A DNA stretch of 64,000 nucleotides from positions 1-64,000 of the forward strand of contig NZ_JAJAPX010000003.1 of assembly GCF_020523965.1 (NCBI RefSeq). The letters are read 5' to 3'. Source of the stretch: Neotamlana sargassicola (GTDB lineage: Bacteria; Bacteroidota; Bacteroidia; Flavobacteriales; Flavobacteriaceae). Both the position numbers and the translations under genes were made by a program. Below the pieces are notes generated by a model. That model did not search any database, had not been told where the DNA came from, and saw only the letters and a list, made by a program, of their open reading frames with translations. Shown piece after piece: positions 1-8,945 of this stretch (within the stretch, counting starts at the first letter, position 1; every line of letters begins with the position of its first letter).

Positions 1-108
1 ACAAGATGAGATTTCTTTAAAGGGTCGTAGGAGATGACTACGTTGATAGGCTACAGGTGTAAAGGCAGTAATGTCATAGCCGAGTAGTACTAATAACCCA
101 TAGGCTTA
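1..108 (+). rRNA. 23S ribosomal RNA, 3' end only
   Basis: The window opens inside the last helices of a large-subunit rRNA. The block around 75-105, with the stretch reading GAGTAGTACTAATAACCC, is the familiar 3' terminus of Bacteroidota 23S rRNA, and a 5S rRNA follows about 165 bases later in the same direction. The 5' part lies outside the window. The exact 3' end is a guess; a T-run follows at 120-127. Confidence 0.8.
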
Positions 109-272
109 TTGTACGCCTGTTTTTTTATAAGAGTACAAACTAATTACTAGTCATGATTTTTTTCAATATGTTAAGATATTTGCGCAGTAGCGCGGTTAAT
201 GGTTGTAAGTTAATGGTTATTAGTTGGTAGTTTACCAACAACCAGAAATAGAAAATCAATAACCAACAGTTT
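109..272 (+). other. 23S-5S internal spacer with inverted repeats
   Basis: The spacer contains a short perfect hairpin (GTTGGTA / TACCAAC, 223-239) nested in a longer imperfect repeat of GTTGGT and ACCAAC words spanning about 196-270. Such stems normally serve rRNA precursor processing. No tRNA is seen in it. Confidence 0.45.
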
Positions 273-379
273 AAGGTGGTTATAGCGATGGGGCTCACCT
301 CTTACCTTTCCGAACAGAGAAGTTAAGCCCATTAGCGCCGATGGTACTACACTCGTGGGAGAGTAGGTCGCCGCCTTTT
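273..379 (+). rRNA. rrf: 5S ribosomal RNA
   Basis: About 107 bases with the 5S hallmarks: the 5' strand AAGGTGGTTATAGCG pairs with the 3' strand GTCGCCGCCTT, the central CCGAACAGAGAAGTTAAGCCC loop region is intact, and the length and position behind 23S rRNA fit. It ends directly before a strong terminator. Ends are set by the terminal stem and may be off by a few bases. Confidence 0.93.
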
Positions 380-382
380 TTC

Positions 383-414
383 AAACCCTTCACAATACTG
401 TGAAGGGTTTTTTT
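383..414 (+). terminator. rRNA operon terminator
   Basis: A perfect 12-bp stem (383-394 with 399-410), a 4-base loop and a T-run directly follow 5S rRNA. Confidence 0.92.
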
Positions 415-778
415 GTTTTAGTACTTTTCCTTTTTAAAAAAAATATAGCACTTTTTATAGTTAATCATTACTATATACTATGACGCTTTAGTGTTCATTA
501 ATTAAAATCAAGAAAACTGTGATTTGTGGGTTATGATTGGTGTTTATAATATTTTAAGTTAATAACGACTGTATTTTTCTTAATTAAATGGTATCAATTT
601 CTACTTGATTTCTAGTTATAGCGTTACTTATTTGTGTTTGTAGTCCAAACTCTTGACATAACATGTAGTTTTTTTGTTTTGTTATATATGACATAATCTA
701 TTATTAGTAATTTTATTTTTACTAAACGAAAATAAGTGGTATTATTGGAGAATATTTTAACCAACACTAAACTAAATT
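415..778. other. intergenic region before the symporter gene
   Basis: 364 bases, very AT-rich, with no open frame of note. It must hold the promoter of the downstream symporter. A TTGACA word is at 653-658, but I find no TAnnTTTG element at a suitable spacing, so no promoter is assigned. Confidence 0.5.
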
Positions 779-2353
779 ATGGGAATAATCTCTTTTGTAG
801 GCTTCACTCTACTTGTGGCCGTTATATCTTATTATGCAACTCGGAAAACAGACGAATCATCATCCGATGGCTATTTTCTTGGAGGACGAAGTTTAACCGG
901 AGTTGTAATTGCAGGTTCATTATTACTTACAAATTTATCTACCGAACAAATTGTAGGCTTAAATGGTGATGCTTATACCGATGGTATTTTGGTAATGGCA
1001 TGGGAAACTCTTGCTGCTATAGCAATGGTTATTACTGCTATATTTTTACTGCCAAGATATTTAAAAGGCGGTATATCAACTATTCCAACATTTTTAGAAC
1101 GACGATTCGATAAAACCACCAAAGCGATAACGTCAGGATTATTTTTAACAGGTTATGCTGTTGTATTGTTGCCAATGGTTTTATTTACAGGCTCTAAAGC
1201 CATTAGTGGCATGTTTAATATTCCAGAATTACTAGGTGTTAGCAGTTGGGCTGCAGTATGGATTTGCGTTTGGGGAATAGGAATTATAGGATCTATTTAC
1301 GCTATATTTGGTGGATTAAAGGCTGTTGTGGTTTCAGATACAATAAACGCTGTAGGCTTATTAATTGGAGGGCTTTTAATTCCAATATTCGGATTAATGG
1401 CTATTGGAGACGATGGAACTATTATGTCAGGATTGGCAAAACTAGGAACCGATCATCCAGAAAAGTTAAATGCTATTGGTGGTCCAGATTCAAGTATTCC
1501 TTTTGAGACTATTTTTACAGGTATGATGCTTGTTCAATTGTTTTATTGGGGAAGTAATCAGCAAATTATTCAACGTGCTTTAGGAGCAAAAAATCTTGCT
1601 GAAGGGCAAAAAGGTTTAACCATTGCCGCATTCATTAAAATTTTAGGCCCAATAATAGTGGTACTTCCAGGTATTATAGCTTATCATAAGTACGGGGAAG
1701 GATTAGCAACCAGTGATGTTTACCCTAAATTAGTTGCAGATGTTTTACCTGATGTTTGGGTGGGCTTTTTTGCAGCTGTATTGTTCGGAGCTATTTTAAG
1801 TTCATTTAATTCGGCTTTAAATAGTTGTGTAACATTATATGGGGTTGATATTTATAAGCAGTTTATAAATAAAGAGGCTAGCGACCGTGTAGTTGTAAAA
1901 AAAGGGAAAACTTTTGGTGTTATTTTAGCATTTTTTGCCATGTTTATTGCACCATTTTTAATTTATGCAGATAGTATTTTTGGTTATTTACAAACGGTAA
2001 ATGGAGCTTATAGTGTACCAATTTTGTCGGTAATTGTAATAGGTATATTAACCAAACGAGTACCTGCTATTGCTGCAAAAGTAGGTGTTATTTTTGCATT
2101 TGTAGTATATGTTTTATATATAGTTTTAGCTAACGGTTTGGGCGTGATTAGTTTACATATGTTGCATATGCAAGCCATTACATTTGTGCTTACTATTATA
2201 ATTATGCTTGTAATTGGTAAATTAAAACCAAGAGAAACACCATACGAACAGTTTTACACAAAACAAGTTGACGTTGTGCCTTGGAAGCCTGTTAAAATAG
2301 TAGGCGCATTAATATGCTTAGTTGTAATATCAACATACATTATTTTTAGCTAG
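779..2353 (+). CDS. SLC5/SSS-family sodium:solute symporter, YidK-like
   Basis: A 524-residue inner-membrane transporter with about 13-14 hydrophobic segments through the whole length. It belongs to the sodium/solute symporter family (SLC5, SSS), which couples Na+ entry to uptake of sugars, inositols or related solutes. The N-terminal third, with its TNLSTEQIVGLNGDAY motif near residues 51-66, and the segment EGQKGLT about 280 resemble Escherichia coli YidK as I remember that sequence, more than they resemble proline or pantothenate symporters. The substrate is not known for YidK and cannot be read here. The gene stands alone, behind an rRNA operon, with a terminator shared with the convergent downstream gene. 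The ATG at 779 starts just before the first hydrophobic segment; no Shine-Dalgarno sequence is visible, as usual for this phylum. Confidence 0.88.
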   Translation: MGIISFVGFTLLVAVISYYATRKTDESSSDGYFLGGRSLTGVVIAGSLLLTNLSTEQIVGLNGDAYTDGILVMAWETLAAIAMVITAIFLLPRYLKGGISTIPTFLERRFDKTTKAITSGLFLTGYAVVLLPMVLFTGSKAISGMFNIPELLGVSSWAAVWICVWGIGIIGSIYAIFGGLKAVVVSDTINAVGLLIGGLLIPIFGLMAIGDDGTIMSGLAKLGTDHPEKLNAIGGPDSSIPFETIFTGMMLVQLFYWGSNQQIIQRALGAKNLAEGQKGLTIAAFIKILGPIIVVLPGIIAYHKYGEGLATSDVYPKLVADVLPDVWVGFFAAVLFGAILSSFNSALNSCVTLYGVDIYKQFINKEASDRVVVKKGKTFGVILAFFAMFIAPFLIYADSIFGYLQTVNGAYSVPILSVIVIGILTKRVPAIAAKVGVIFAFVVYVLYIVLANGLGVISLHMLHMQAITFVLTIIIMLVIGKLKPRETPYEQFYTKQVDVVPWKPVKIVGALICLVVISTYIIFS

Positions 2354-2377
2354 AAATTTTATTAAAATAAATAGAAT

Positions 2378-2410
2378 AAAAAACAGGATGTTTTTAGCAT
2401 CCTGTTTTTT
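2378..2410. terminator. bidirectional terminator between convergent genes
   Basis: A perfect 13-bp stem (2378-2390 with 2398-2410) with an A-run on one side and a T-run on the other can end both the symporter transcript and the minus-strand methyltransferase transcript. Confidence 0.9.
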
Positions 2411-2415
2411 TAGTT

Positions 2416-3594
2416 TTATATTTTTTGTGTGAGCAGCATTAATTTGTTACCTAAAGCATCTGTAGTAAAAAACAAGTAAATATCTCCACCATCTTTTAAA
2501 TTAAACTTTTTTCTGATTTGGCTAACGCTTTCAGAAAAGTTTCGTGTGGTAATATTAGCTTTTTTTATTCCTAAAGATTTAATACTTTTCTTGTTATACG
2601 GAATCACTTTGTCAATTTTAAATATACGACCAGGAAACTTAATTAAATCTGCACTAGTATATAAATGCGAATGTTTTTGAAGTTTAGAAATCTTAAGTTT
2701 TTTACTAATAATATTAAAACCACCAGATTTTAAAATAGCTGAATTTGGCTCGTATAAATAAGTTTGTGGAGTTTCATATATTGTTTCAGTATCTGTTTCT
2801 TCATTCAAAATAAAATTGAAGTGTTCTTTTTTATTGTTTTTAAGGTTAACTGTTTTTATTTCTACAGAAGCTTCGTGCCCATATTCTAACTCCCAAAGTA
2901 ATTCTTTTACCTCGTTATTTATAGCGACAATGTGAATGTTTTTTACATATTTTAATTCGTTTAACCCTACAGATATATCAAGTAGAGGAGAAGTTTTAAT
3001 CATTATATTTTTTGAATGATTAAAAAGAAGGTTTAAATGTTCTGGTACGTTTGGTAAACAATCTTTTAAAAAAAAGACTTTACCTTTTGTATCGTGTCTG
3101 CGAGACGGGTCGATGTAAATCCAGTCAAAATTAGTATCAATATTGCTTAAATAATCTACACCATTAACGTTTTTGGTTTGTATATTAGGTATTGATAATT
3201 GTTTGTAATTATGATTTACAATTTTAGATAAGTTTTCATTTATTTCACAGTGCGTTACAACATCAAATTTTTTAGAGAAGTAAAAACAATCTACACCAAA
3301 ACCACCAGTTAAATCAATTATAGATTTTCCAGAGATTAAAGAAGCTTTGTATTTTGCTGAAATTTCTGAAGAAGTTTGCTCAATATTTAATTTATTTGGG
3401 TAATAAATATTTTTAGTTTCAAACCAAGTTGGTAGCTTTTTTTGGCATCTTTTTTTAGCTTCAATTTGTTCAATTATTGTTTTTATTGCTACGGTTTCAA
3501 AATTATTTCCTTTTAGTAAAAGGGTGTTAATATCTGCGTTTAGATTTTCATCTATATAATTTTGAATTTCAGTATTTAAAATAGATAAATTCAA
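2416..3594 (-). CDS. THUMP-like class I SAM-dependent methyltransferase
   Basis: 392 residues. A Rossmann methyltransferase core is visible: motif I reads DLTGGFG at 94-100, and the substrate-side motif is DPSRR at 162-166. The C-terminal part resembles the THUMP-like and PG_1098 ferredoxin-like domains that accompany this methyltransferase in Bacteroidota. THUMP-type domains bind RNA, so an RNA substrate, probably tRNA, is likely; the modified base is not known to me. The start is TTG at 3594: there is no ATG in the first 60 residues, and the N-terminus from this codon (N-LSILNTEIQ) begins where family members do. The gene sits 9 bp behind the AI-2E-type permease gene, so translational coupling is likely. 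Confidence 0.8.
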   Translation of the reverse strand: MNLSILNTEIQNYIDENLNADINTLLLKGNNFETVAIKTIIEQIEAKKRCQKKLPTWFETKNIYYPNKLNIEQTSSEISAKYKASLISGKSIIDLTGGFGVDCFYFSKKFDVVTHCEINENLSKIVNHNYKQLSIPNIQTKNVNGVDYLSNIDTNFDWIYIDPSRRHDTKGKVFFLKDCLPNVPEHLNLLFNHSKNIMIKTSPLLDISVGLNELKYVKNIHIVAINNEVKELLWELEYGHEASVEIKTVNLKNNKKEHFNFILNEETDTETIYETPQTYLYEPNSAILKSGGFNIISKKLKISKLQKHSHLYTSADLIKFPGRIFKIDKVIPYNKKSIKSLGIKKANITTRNFSESVSQIRKKFNLKDGGDIYLFFTTDALGNKLMLLTQKI

Positions 3595-3603
3595 AAGAAA
3601 CTA

Positions 3604-4692
3604 TTATAAATTCTTGGTAAGTTTTTTTACTATTTTATTGTCTGTAACAAAAGCTTTTAAAATAACTTTTAGTGCTGTATACGCAGGTACAGCAACTATT
3701 AAACCTACAATACCAAATAATATACCTGTTATTAAAATAACTAAAAATATTTCTAGTGGGTGAGATTTTACACTTTTTGAAAATATAACCGGCTGAGATA
3801 TAAAATTATCTATAAGTTGGCCAAAGGTTACAATTACTAAAACCCAAAGAGTTTTAGGTAAAATAAATTCACTGAAAGATTCTCCTAAATTACTTGTAGT
3901 TGTTAAAATTACCATTAAAACAGCACCAATAACAGGCCCTAAATAAGGGATAAGGTTTATTAGTGCGCATAAAAAAGCAATAAGCACTGCGTTTTCAATG
4001 CCAATTATTAATAAGCCAATGGTGTAAATAATAAAGAGTATTGAAATTTGACAAATTAAGCCCACAAAATAGCGAGAAAGTAAATCTTTAATTTTGTTAG
4101 ATGAGCGTTTCCAGCGTTCTTCCTTACCTTCAGGAATAAGTGTTAATACACCGTTATCGAACATTTTGTTGTCTTTTAAAAAGAAAAACGTAATAAATAA
4201 AACCGAAAATAACCCGATACTAAAATTGCCAAAACCGCTAACCACAGAATTTAAGAAATCCGGCAGAATGGAAAAATCTATTTTTGAAGCTATATTCGAT
4301 TCTTTTAAAGAATTTCGAATATCGCTTTGGTGTAAATCGAAGTGCGTTAAAATTTCGTTATATAAATTTTCAATATTGGTTTGTAATTCTTCAATATTTA
4401 TTAAAGATAAGTTTTCGCCTTGTTTAACCAGAAGCGGTATTATTAAAGCCATTATACCGGCAAAAACTCCAAAAAAAACAAGCATAGTAAAAATTACCGC
4501 AAGTGTATTTTTAAATTTTAATTTATTTTCTAAAAAAGAGACAATAGGTCGGCCTATCAAGGATATAACTGCTGCAATAGCTATATAAGTTATTACAGAT
4601 TGAATTTTATATAAAAAGTAAAGCACCAAAGCAATACTAAGTATAATGCCAATAGCTCTTAAAATTCCGTTAGAAATGGTTTTAGACGTCAA
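3604..4692 (-). CDS. AI-2E family transporter (PerM/YdiK type permease)
   Basis: 362 residues with paired hydrophobic segments at about 10-80, a soluble middle region (about 90-150) and four or five further membrane segments to the C-terminus, the layout of the AI-2E/PerM family. Members export varied small molecules (the name comes from TqsA and autoinducer-2), and some act as Na+/H+ antiporters, so the substrate is open. The start codon is TTG at 4692; an in-frame stop lies nine codons upstream and no ATG is available between them. First of a minus-strand pair with the THUMP-like methyltransferase gene downstream. Confidence 0.83.
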   Translation of the reverse strand: MTSKTISNGILRAIGIILSIALVLYFLYKIQSVITYIAIAAVISLIGRPIVSFLENKLKFKNTLAVIFTMLVFFGVFAGIMALIIPLLVKQGENLSLINIEELQTNIENLYNEILTHFDLHQSDIRNSLKESNIASKIDFSILPDFLNSVVSGFGNFSIGLFSVLFITFFFLKDNKMFDNGVLTLIPEGKEERWKRSSNKIKDLLSRYFVGLICQISILFIIYTIGLLIIGIENAVLIAFLCALINLIPYLGPVIGAVLMVILTTTSNLGESFSEFILPKTLWVLVIVTFGQLIDNFISQPVIFSKSVKSHPLEIFLVILITGILFGIVGLIVAVPAYTALKVILKAFVTDNKIVKKLTKNL

Positions 4693-4777
4693 TGTTATAT
4701 AATAATTTAAGTAAATCTAGCCATTTCGGTTGAGACTAGAAACAACCAAGATAAAATACTTCAATATTTATTTAAAG

Positions 4778-5272
4778 TTATAAAAATTGTTTAGTTATTT
4801 CATAAAGGGCGATATTGGTAGCTTGAACTACATTCATACTGCTATTTTGCCCAAACATGTTAATATGAATAATAGAACTCGATACATTTAATATAGATTC
4901 TGATATTCCAAAGTTTTCGTCTCCAATTACTAATGCAATAGGTTTTTCTATTTGAAATTGAAATGCATGTATAGGTATGCTATTATCTGTAATTTCAAGT
5001 GAAATAATTTGATGCGTTTTTTTTAAAGCATGTATTACCTCTGAAGCATCTTGAGCTAATTTGTAGCTCACTGTTTTTTCTGTAGATCTTGAGGTTTTAG
5101 TAATCCGTCTGCCTAAAGAAACATCACCACAAAGAATAAGCTCATTAACTCCAAAAGCATCGCAAATTCTAAATAAGCTACCAATATTTGGTGCATTGGT
5201 AACATTATCGCACACTAATATTATTGGGAAAATGCGCTTTTTAAAATTAGTATTGTAGTGGTTTAGTTGCAT
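4778..5272 (-). CDS. SpoU/TrmH-family RNA 2'-O-methyltransferase
   Basis: 164 residues, the minimal SPOUT fold. Three SpoU motifs are present: motif 1 with NIGSLFR at 29-35 (the catalytic Arg is R35), motif 2 GDENFGIS at 117-124, and motif 3 around SSMNVVQATNIALYE at 144-158, where the trefoil knot binds S-adenosylmethionine. It has no N-terminal RNA-binding extension, so it resembles TrmL/TrmH-like single-domain enzymes that methylate tRNA ribose. The precise target cannot be deduced. It lies 9 bp downstream of the zinc-ribbon membrane protein gene on the same strand. Confidence 0.87.
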   Translation of the reverse strand: MQLNHYNTNFKKRIFPIILVCDNVTNAPNIGSLFRICDAFGVNELILCGDVSLGRRITKTSRSTEKTVSYKLAQDASEVIHALKKTHQIISLEITDNSIPIHAFQFQIEKPIALVIGDENFGISESILNVSSSIIHINMFGQNSSMNVVQATNIALYEITKQFL

Positions 5273-5281
5273 TTGTATAGA

Positions 5282-5620
5282 TTAATCATCTAATAATACC
5301 TTGTTAAAAGCACTAGCTTTTTTTTCTTGATTCATCCAAATAGCAATAGGAATACTGCCAGATAATGTAGAAATAAATCCAAAATCCCATAAAATAATGG
5401 TTATTAAAATTGCTAAAAGAAGCCCTCCAAGAATAATTACATAATTTGAGGATGCGTGTAGCCTATTTATGTGTCTTTTGGTGTAACTGCCGCAATATTT
5501 ACAAGGTTCATTAATTTCTAGACCTATTTCTTGTTTTAAATCATATCGGTTATTTGATTTAACCTTTATACTATTTAATTTGTTACATGATGGTGAGCTA
5601 CAGTAATAGTTTAATTTCAT
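5282..5620 (-). CDS. small zinc-ribbon membrane protein, function unknown
   Basis: 112 residues. Four cysteines in two pairs (C7 and C12; C40 and C43) look like a treble-clef or zinc-ribbon site in the soluble N-terminal half. Two hydrophobic segments follow at about 58-78 and 80-95. The C-terminus is short and charged. I do not recognise a named family. The neighbours are an RNA methyltransferase and a DUF4159 protein; only the 9-bp spacing to the methyltransferase suggests a shared transcript. Confidence 0.6.
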   Translation of the reverse strand: MKLNYYCSSPSCNKLNSIKVKSNNRYDLKQEIGLEINEPCKYCGSYTKRHINRLHASSNYVIILGGLLLAILITIILWDFGFISTLSGSIPIAIWMNQEKKASAFNKVLLDD

Positions 5621-5674
5621 AATAGTTTATTTATTTTAAATGAAATTTAGAATAATTTGAAAAAGAGCGTTTGA

Positions 5675-6325
5675 TTAATTCTCAAAAGCAAATTTTACAA
5701 TATTTGCACCCATTTTTAGTGCTTTTTCACGAATATCTTCAGGATCGTTATGCACAACGGAATCTTCCCAACCATCACCTAAATCGCTTTCAAAAGTAAA
5801 CAAAACAACTAATCTGTTTTCTTGAAAAATACCGAAAGCTTGTGGGCGTTTGCCATCATGTTCATGAATTTTAGGTAAGCCATCGGGGAAATTAAAAGCA
5901 GAATTAAAAATAGAATGATTTGCTGGTAGCTCAATTAATTCTTTATCAGGAAATACTTTTTTTAATTCTTTGGTTACATAAGGCTTTAACCCATAATTAT
6001 CATCTATGTGCAAAAAACCACCAGAAATAAGGTAGTTACGAAGGTTTTCTGCATCAGCCTCACTAAAAAACACATAACCATGCCCTGTCATATGGATAAA
6101 TGGATATTGAAAAATATCTGGACTACCAACTTCAACGGTTTGAGGTTTGGAGTTTATTTTAGTGTTTATATTTTTATTACAAAATGCTATAAGATTGGGT
6201 AATGCTGTTGGGTTTCCATACCAATCGCCGCCACCGCTGTATTTAAGTACAGCTAAATCTTGAGCTTTAGTTACAAAAGAAAATAAGCAAAATGTAAAAA
6301 TTATATATAATTTCATGCTATTCAT
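5675..6325 (-). CDS. DUF4159 domain-containing exported protein
   Basis: 216 residues with a cleavable signal peptide ending near TKA-QD (about residue 21). The rest matches what I know of the DUF4159 family: a ThuA/GATase-like fold in which the text FIHMTGHGYVFFS and GGFLHIDDNYG are typical conserved stretches. In many Bacteroidota the gene stands close to an rRNA methyltransferase gene, as here. The function is unknown. ATG codons at 6325 and 6316 are both possible; the second gives a more standard signal peptide. Its start overlaps the rsmE stop by 8 bp. Confidence 0.8.
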   Translation of the reverse strand: MNSMKLYIIFTFCLFSFVTKAQDLAVLKYSGGGDWYGNPTALPNLIAFCNKNINTKINSKPQTVEVGSPDIFQYPFIHMTGHGYVFFSEADAENLRNYLISGGFLHIDDNYGLKPYVTKELKKVFPDKELIELPANHSIFNSAFNFPDGLPKIHEHDGKRPQAFGIFQENRLVVLFTFESDLGDGWEDSVVHNDPEDIREKALKMGANIVKFAFEN

Positions 6326-7022
6326 TTATAAACGCTACCGAATGGCAGGCTACAATAGCTGCAGTTTCGGTACGTAATCTGGTTTCACCCAAAGTTACGG
6401 GAATAAATTTATTTTTAATAGCTGCTTCAATTTCTTTGATTGAAAAATCGCCTTCAGGCCCTATTAAAATAGTAATATTAGTACTGGGTTTAAGTAGGCT
6501 TTTTAATGATTTTTTATTAGTTTCTTCGCAATGTGCAATAAATAAATCGCCATTAAAATTTTGTTTTAAAAATTCTGAAAATGTAATAGCTTGATTTAAT
6601 TTAGGCATATAGTATTGCAACGATTGTTTCACGGCCGATTGTAATATGCGCTCAAAACGATCAATTTTAACGACTTTGCGTTCGCTGTGGTCGCAAATTA
6701 TAGGAGTAATGCTGTCTATGCCTATTTCTGTTGCTTTTTCTAAAAACCACTCATAGCGGTCGTTCATTTTAGTTGGGGCAACTGCTAAATGTAAATTATA
6801 ATTGTGTTTTTTTTGAAAGGTTTTCGAAATTATTTTAGCAACACATTTGTTTATGTTGCTCACAAAAATTTCGGCAGTAAACAACCAGCCATTACCGTTA
6901 GTAATATGTAAACTGTCTCCAATATTTTTACGTAATACTTTTACAATATGGCGACTTTCATCTTTATTAAAAGTGAATTCTGCTGTACTATCGGTAATGT
7001 CTGGATTGTAAAAAAGTTGCAT
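6318..7022 (-). CDS. rsmE: 16S rRNA (uracil-1498-N3)-methyltransferase RsmE
   Basis: 234 residues. RsmE methylates N3 of U1498 in 16S rRNA at the decoding centre. The sequence shows the N-terminal PUA-like domain (residues 1-70, with HIVKVLRKNIGD) followed by the SPOUT domain. The knot motifs are ILIGPEGDFS at about 183-192 and LGETRLRTETAAI near the C-terminus, both diagnostic. Length equals the family norm. Its ATG overlaps the stop of the parvulin gene by one base (TAATG), so translation is coupled, and it overlaps the DUF4159 gene downstream. Confidence 0.95.
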   Translation of the reverse strand: MQLFYNPDITDSTAEFTFNKDESRHIVKVLRKNIGDSLHITNGNGWLFTAEIFVSNINKCVAKIISKTFQKKHNYNLHLAVAPTKMNDRYEWFLEKATEIGIDSITPIICDHSERKVVKIDRFERILQSAVKQSLQYYMPKLNQAITFSEFLKQNFNGDLFIAHCEETNKKSLKSLLKPSTNITILIGPEGDFSIKEIEAAIKNKFIPVTLGETRLRTETAAIVACHSVAFINE

Positions 7023-7657
7023 TAGTTTTGTTCAACAATTTTTAAAACTTCAATTTCAACGATTTTTTTTGGTTCTTCGGTTATCATGGCTACGTAATAC
7101 CAATTATTTTTTGGAATATCGATTGTAAAAGGCTCGCCAACTTCATGATGGTTATCTAAAATGAAAGGTTCAAAATCTTCATGTAAATCGCCTTTAGTAA
7201 CCCAACCTAAATCACCTCCTTTTTGTGCATTTGAATCCATAGAATATTGCTTCGCTAAAAAATCGAAAGCAGCACCGTTGTTGTATTTGTTTATTATAAG
7301 TTTACGTAAGTCGTTTAAGTTTTTTTTATCGTAAATGTTACCATCTAAGTAAATATAAGAGGCTCGTTGGTATTTCTTTTTATGTCTTTTAATAATTTTA
7401 AAATAGGTGGTTTCAAATTCATTTTCGGTTTTTTTAGTACCACCAACGCCTAATTTAAAAAGCTCTTTAGCTAAAATAGTTTTGTGCTTTTCTTCATTAA
7501 AAGTAATAAGCTTGTTTTTTTTCGATTTTTTTTCGGCTAAAAAAGTTTCAATTTGCTCTGGAGTTTCTAAAAGTGCTAATTCTTTTTCAGTAGATGTTTG
7601 GGCGTAAAATACTGTTGTAAAACCTGCTAAGGTTAAAAATAGTAATGTTTTTTTCAT
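7022..7657 (-). CDS. exported parvulin-type peptidyl-prolyl isomerase (PpiC)
   Basis: 211 residues from ATG 7657, which gives a clean signal peptide ending FYA-QT near residue 20; a longer frame begins upstream at 7687 but would bury the signal. The C-terminal half is a rotamase domain, with the conserved FDFLAKQYSMDSNAQKGGDLGWV stretch split as AKQYSMDS and GGDLGW. Such proteins help fold exported proteins in the periplasm. The N-terminal helical half is not recognised. It is the first gene of the parvulin-rsmE-DUF4159 run. Confidence 0.85.
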   Translation of the reverse strand: MKKTLLFLTLAGFTTVFYAQTSTEKELALLETPEQIETFLAEKKSKKNKLITFNEEKHKTILAKELFKLGVGGTKKTENEFETTYFKIIKRHKKKYQRASYIYLDGNIYDKKNLNDLRKLIINKYNNGAAFDFLAKQYSMDSNAQKGGDLGWVTKGDLHEDFEPFILDNHHEVGEPFTIDIPKNNWYYVAMITEEPKKIVEIEVLKIVEQN

Positions 7658-7684
7658 AAAAATGTAGGTTTTGTTATTCCTTAT

Positions 7685-7692
7685 CAAAATTA
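7685..7692 (-). promoter_or_regulatory. candidate -7 element for the parvulin-rsmE operon
   Basis: The minus strand reads TAATTTTG here, a match to the Bacteroidota -7 consensus TAnnTTTG, 28 bp ahead of the ATG. The -33 region is weak. Confidence 0.4.
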
Positions 7693-7771
7693 AAGGATAT
7701 GGAATTTCAGGCTTTTATAAGGTAAATAAGTTGTTAAGAAATATTGTTAATAACTCTGTTTTTTTTTGGAG

Positions 7772-8794
7772 TTAAATTTTTAACCTTGCCGAGGCAGCAA
7801 CATTATTTTTAGCAAAATCGTTATCCAAATATTTTAAATAGCCAACAATGGCTATCATAGCAGCATTATCTGTTGTAAATTCAAATTTGGGAATGTATGT
7901 AGTCCATCCAAACTTTTTCTCACCATCTTTTAATGCTTGTCTAATACCTGAATTTGCAGAAACACCACCACCAATTGCAATATGGTTAATGCCAGTTTCT
8001 TTAGAGGCTAGTTTTAGCTTGTCAATTAAAATACCAATAATGGTGTATTGAATAGAAGCACAAATATCGTTTATATTTTCTTCAATAAAATTGGGGTTAG
8101 CTTTAGTTTCTTTTTGTATAAAATATAAAATGGCTGTTTTTAACCCTGAAAAGCTAAAATTTAAACCATCAACTTTAGGTTTAGTAAACTTGAATGCTTT
8201 TGGGTTTCCAAGTTTCGAACGTTTATCAATTTCTGGTCCTGCGGGATAGCCTAAACCTAAAATTTTACCACTTTTATCAAAAGCCTCACCAACGGCATCA
8301 TCAATTGTTTCCCCAATAACTGTCATGTCAAAATAATTATCAACACGAACAATTTGTGTATGTCCGCCCGAAATGGTCATGGCTAAAAACGGAAAAGGAG
8401 GTTTATTATAGCCATCTTCATCAATAAAATGAGCTAAAATATGACCTTGCATGTGGTTAACATCAATTAGCGGAATATTTAATCCATAGGCTAAAGATTT
8501 TGCAAACGATGTACCAACTAACAAGCTTCCCATTAAACCTGGTCCTCGCGTAAACGCAATAGCATGGAGTTGTTCTTTTTTTATGTTTGCTTTTTCTAAT
8601 GCCTGATGTACAACAGGAACAATGTTCTGCTGATGCGCTCGTGAAGCTAATTCTGGAACAACGCCACCATAGGCTTCATGTATTTTTTGATTTGCAATTA
8701 CATTGCTTAAAATTTTGCCATCGTGGATTACAGATGCTGCAGTATCGTCGCAAGACGACTCAATTCCGAGTATATAAATATTTTGTGACGCCAT
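7772..8794 (-). CDS. tsaD: tRNA N6-threonylcarbamoyladenosine transferase TsaD
   Basis: 340 residues from ATG 8794. TsaD transfers the threonylcarbamoyl group to A37 of ANN-decoding tRNAs together with TsaB and TsaE. Visible hallmarks are the N-terminal GIESSCDDTAA (10-20), the metal-binding HMQGH at 114-118 (H114, H118), the nucleotide-binding segment GETIDDAVGEAFDKSGK and the late GGVSANS motif. The frame continues upstream to 8872, but the residues added are AT-rich junk and family members begin at this Met. It lies divergent from tamB. Confidence 0.96.
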   Translation of the reverse strand: MASQNIYILGIESSCDDTAASVIHDGKILSNVIANQKIHEAYGGVVPELASRAHQQNIVPVVHQALEKANIKKEQLHAIAFTRGPGLMGSLLVGTSFAKSLAYGLNIPLIDVNHMQGHILAHFIDEDGYNKPPFPFLAMTISGGHTQIVRVDNYFDMTVIGETIDDAVGEAFDKSGKILGLGYPAGPEIDKRSKLGNPKAFKFTKPKVDGLNFSFSGLKTAILYFIQKETKANPNFIEENINDICASIQYTIIGILIDKLKLASKETGINHIAIGGGVSANSGIRQALKDGEKKFGWTTYIPKFEFTTDNAAMIAIVGYLKYLDNDFAKNNVAASARLKI

Positions 8795-8869
8795 TAATAA
8801 AATTTGGGCATAATTATTGTTAATTTTGAAATTTGATTGAAGTTTATAAATATAACTACAATCGAAAAG

Positions 8870-8877
8870 CAAAAATA
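8870..8877 (-). promoter_or_regulatory. candidate -7 element for tsaD
   Basis: The minus strand reads TATTTTTG, matching TAnnTTTG, about 76 bp before the tsaD ATG. Confidence 0.35.
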
Positions 8878-8945
8878 AAGATTCTAAGAATAAAATCTAC
8901 AAATTAAAGCATATCAAAAAGGCATTTAAAATATTTTATAAAATT

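Noticed and set aside
736-969. A plus-strand frame overlapping the symporter start
   Set aside because: It is shifted relative to a clear symporter frame, and its Arg/Cys-rich translation has no protein-like pattern.
4094-4588. A 164-codon plus-strand frame opposite the AI-2E permease gene
   Set aside because: The permease frame has clear membrane topology and family layout; the antisense frame is Lys/Ile-rich noise.
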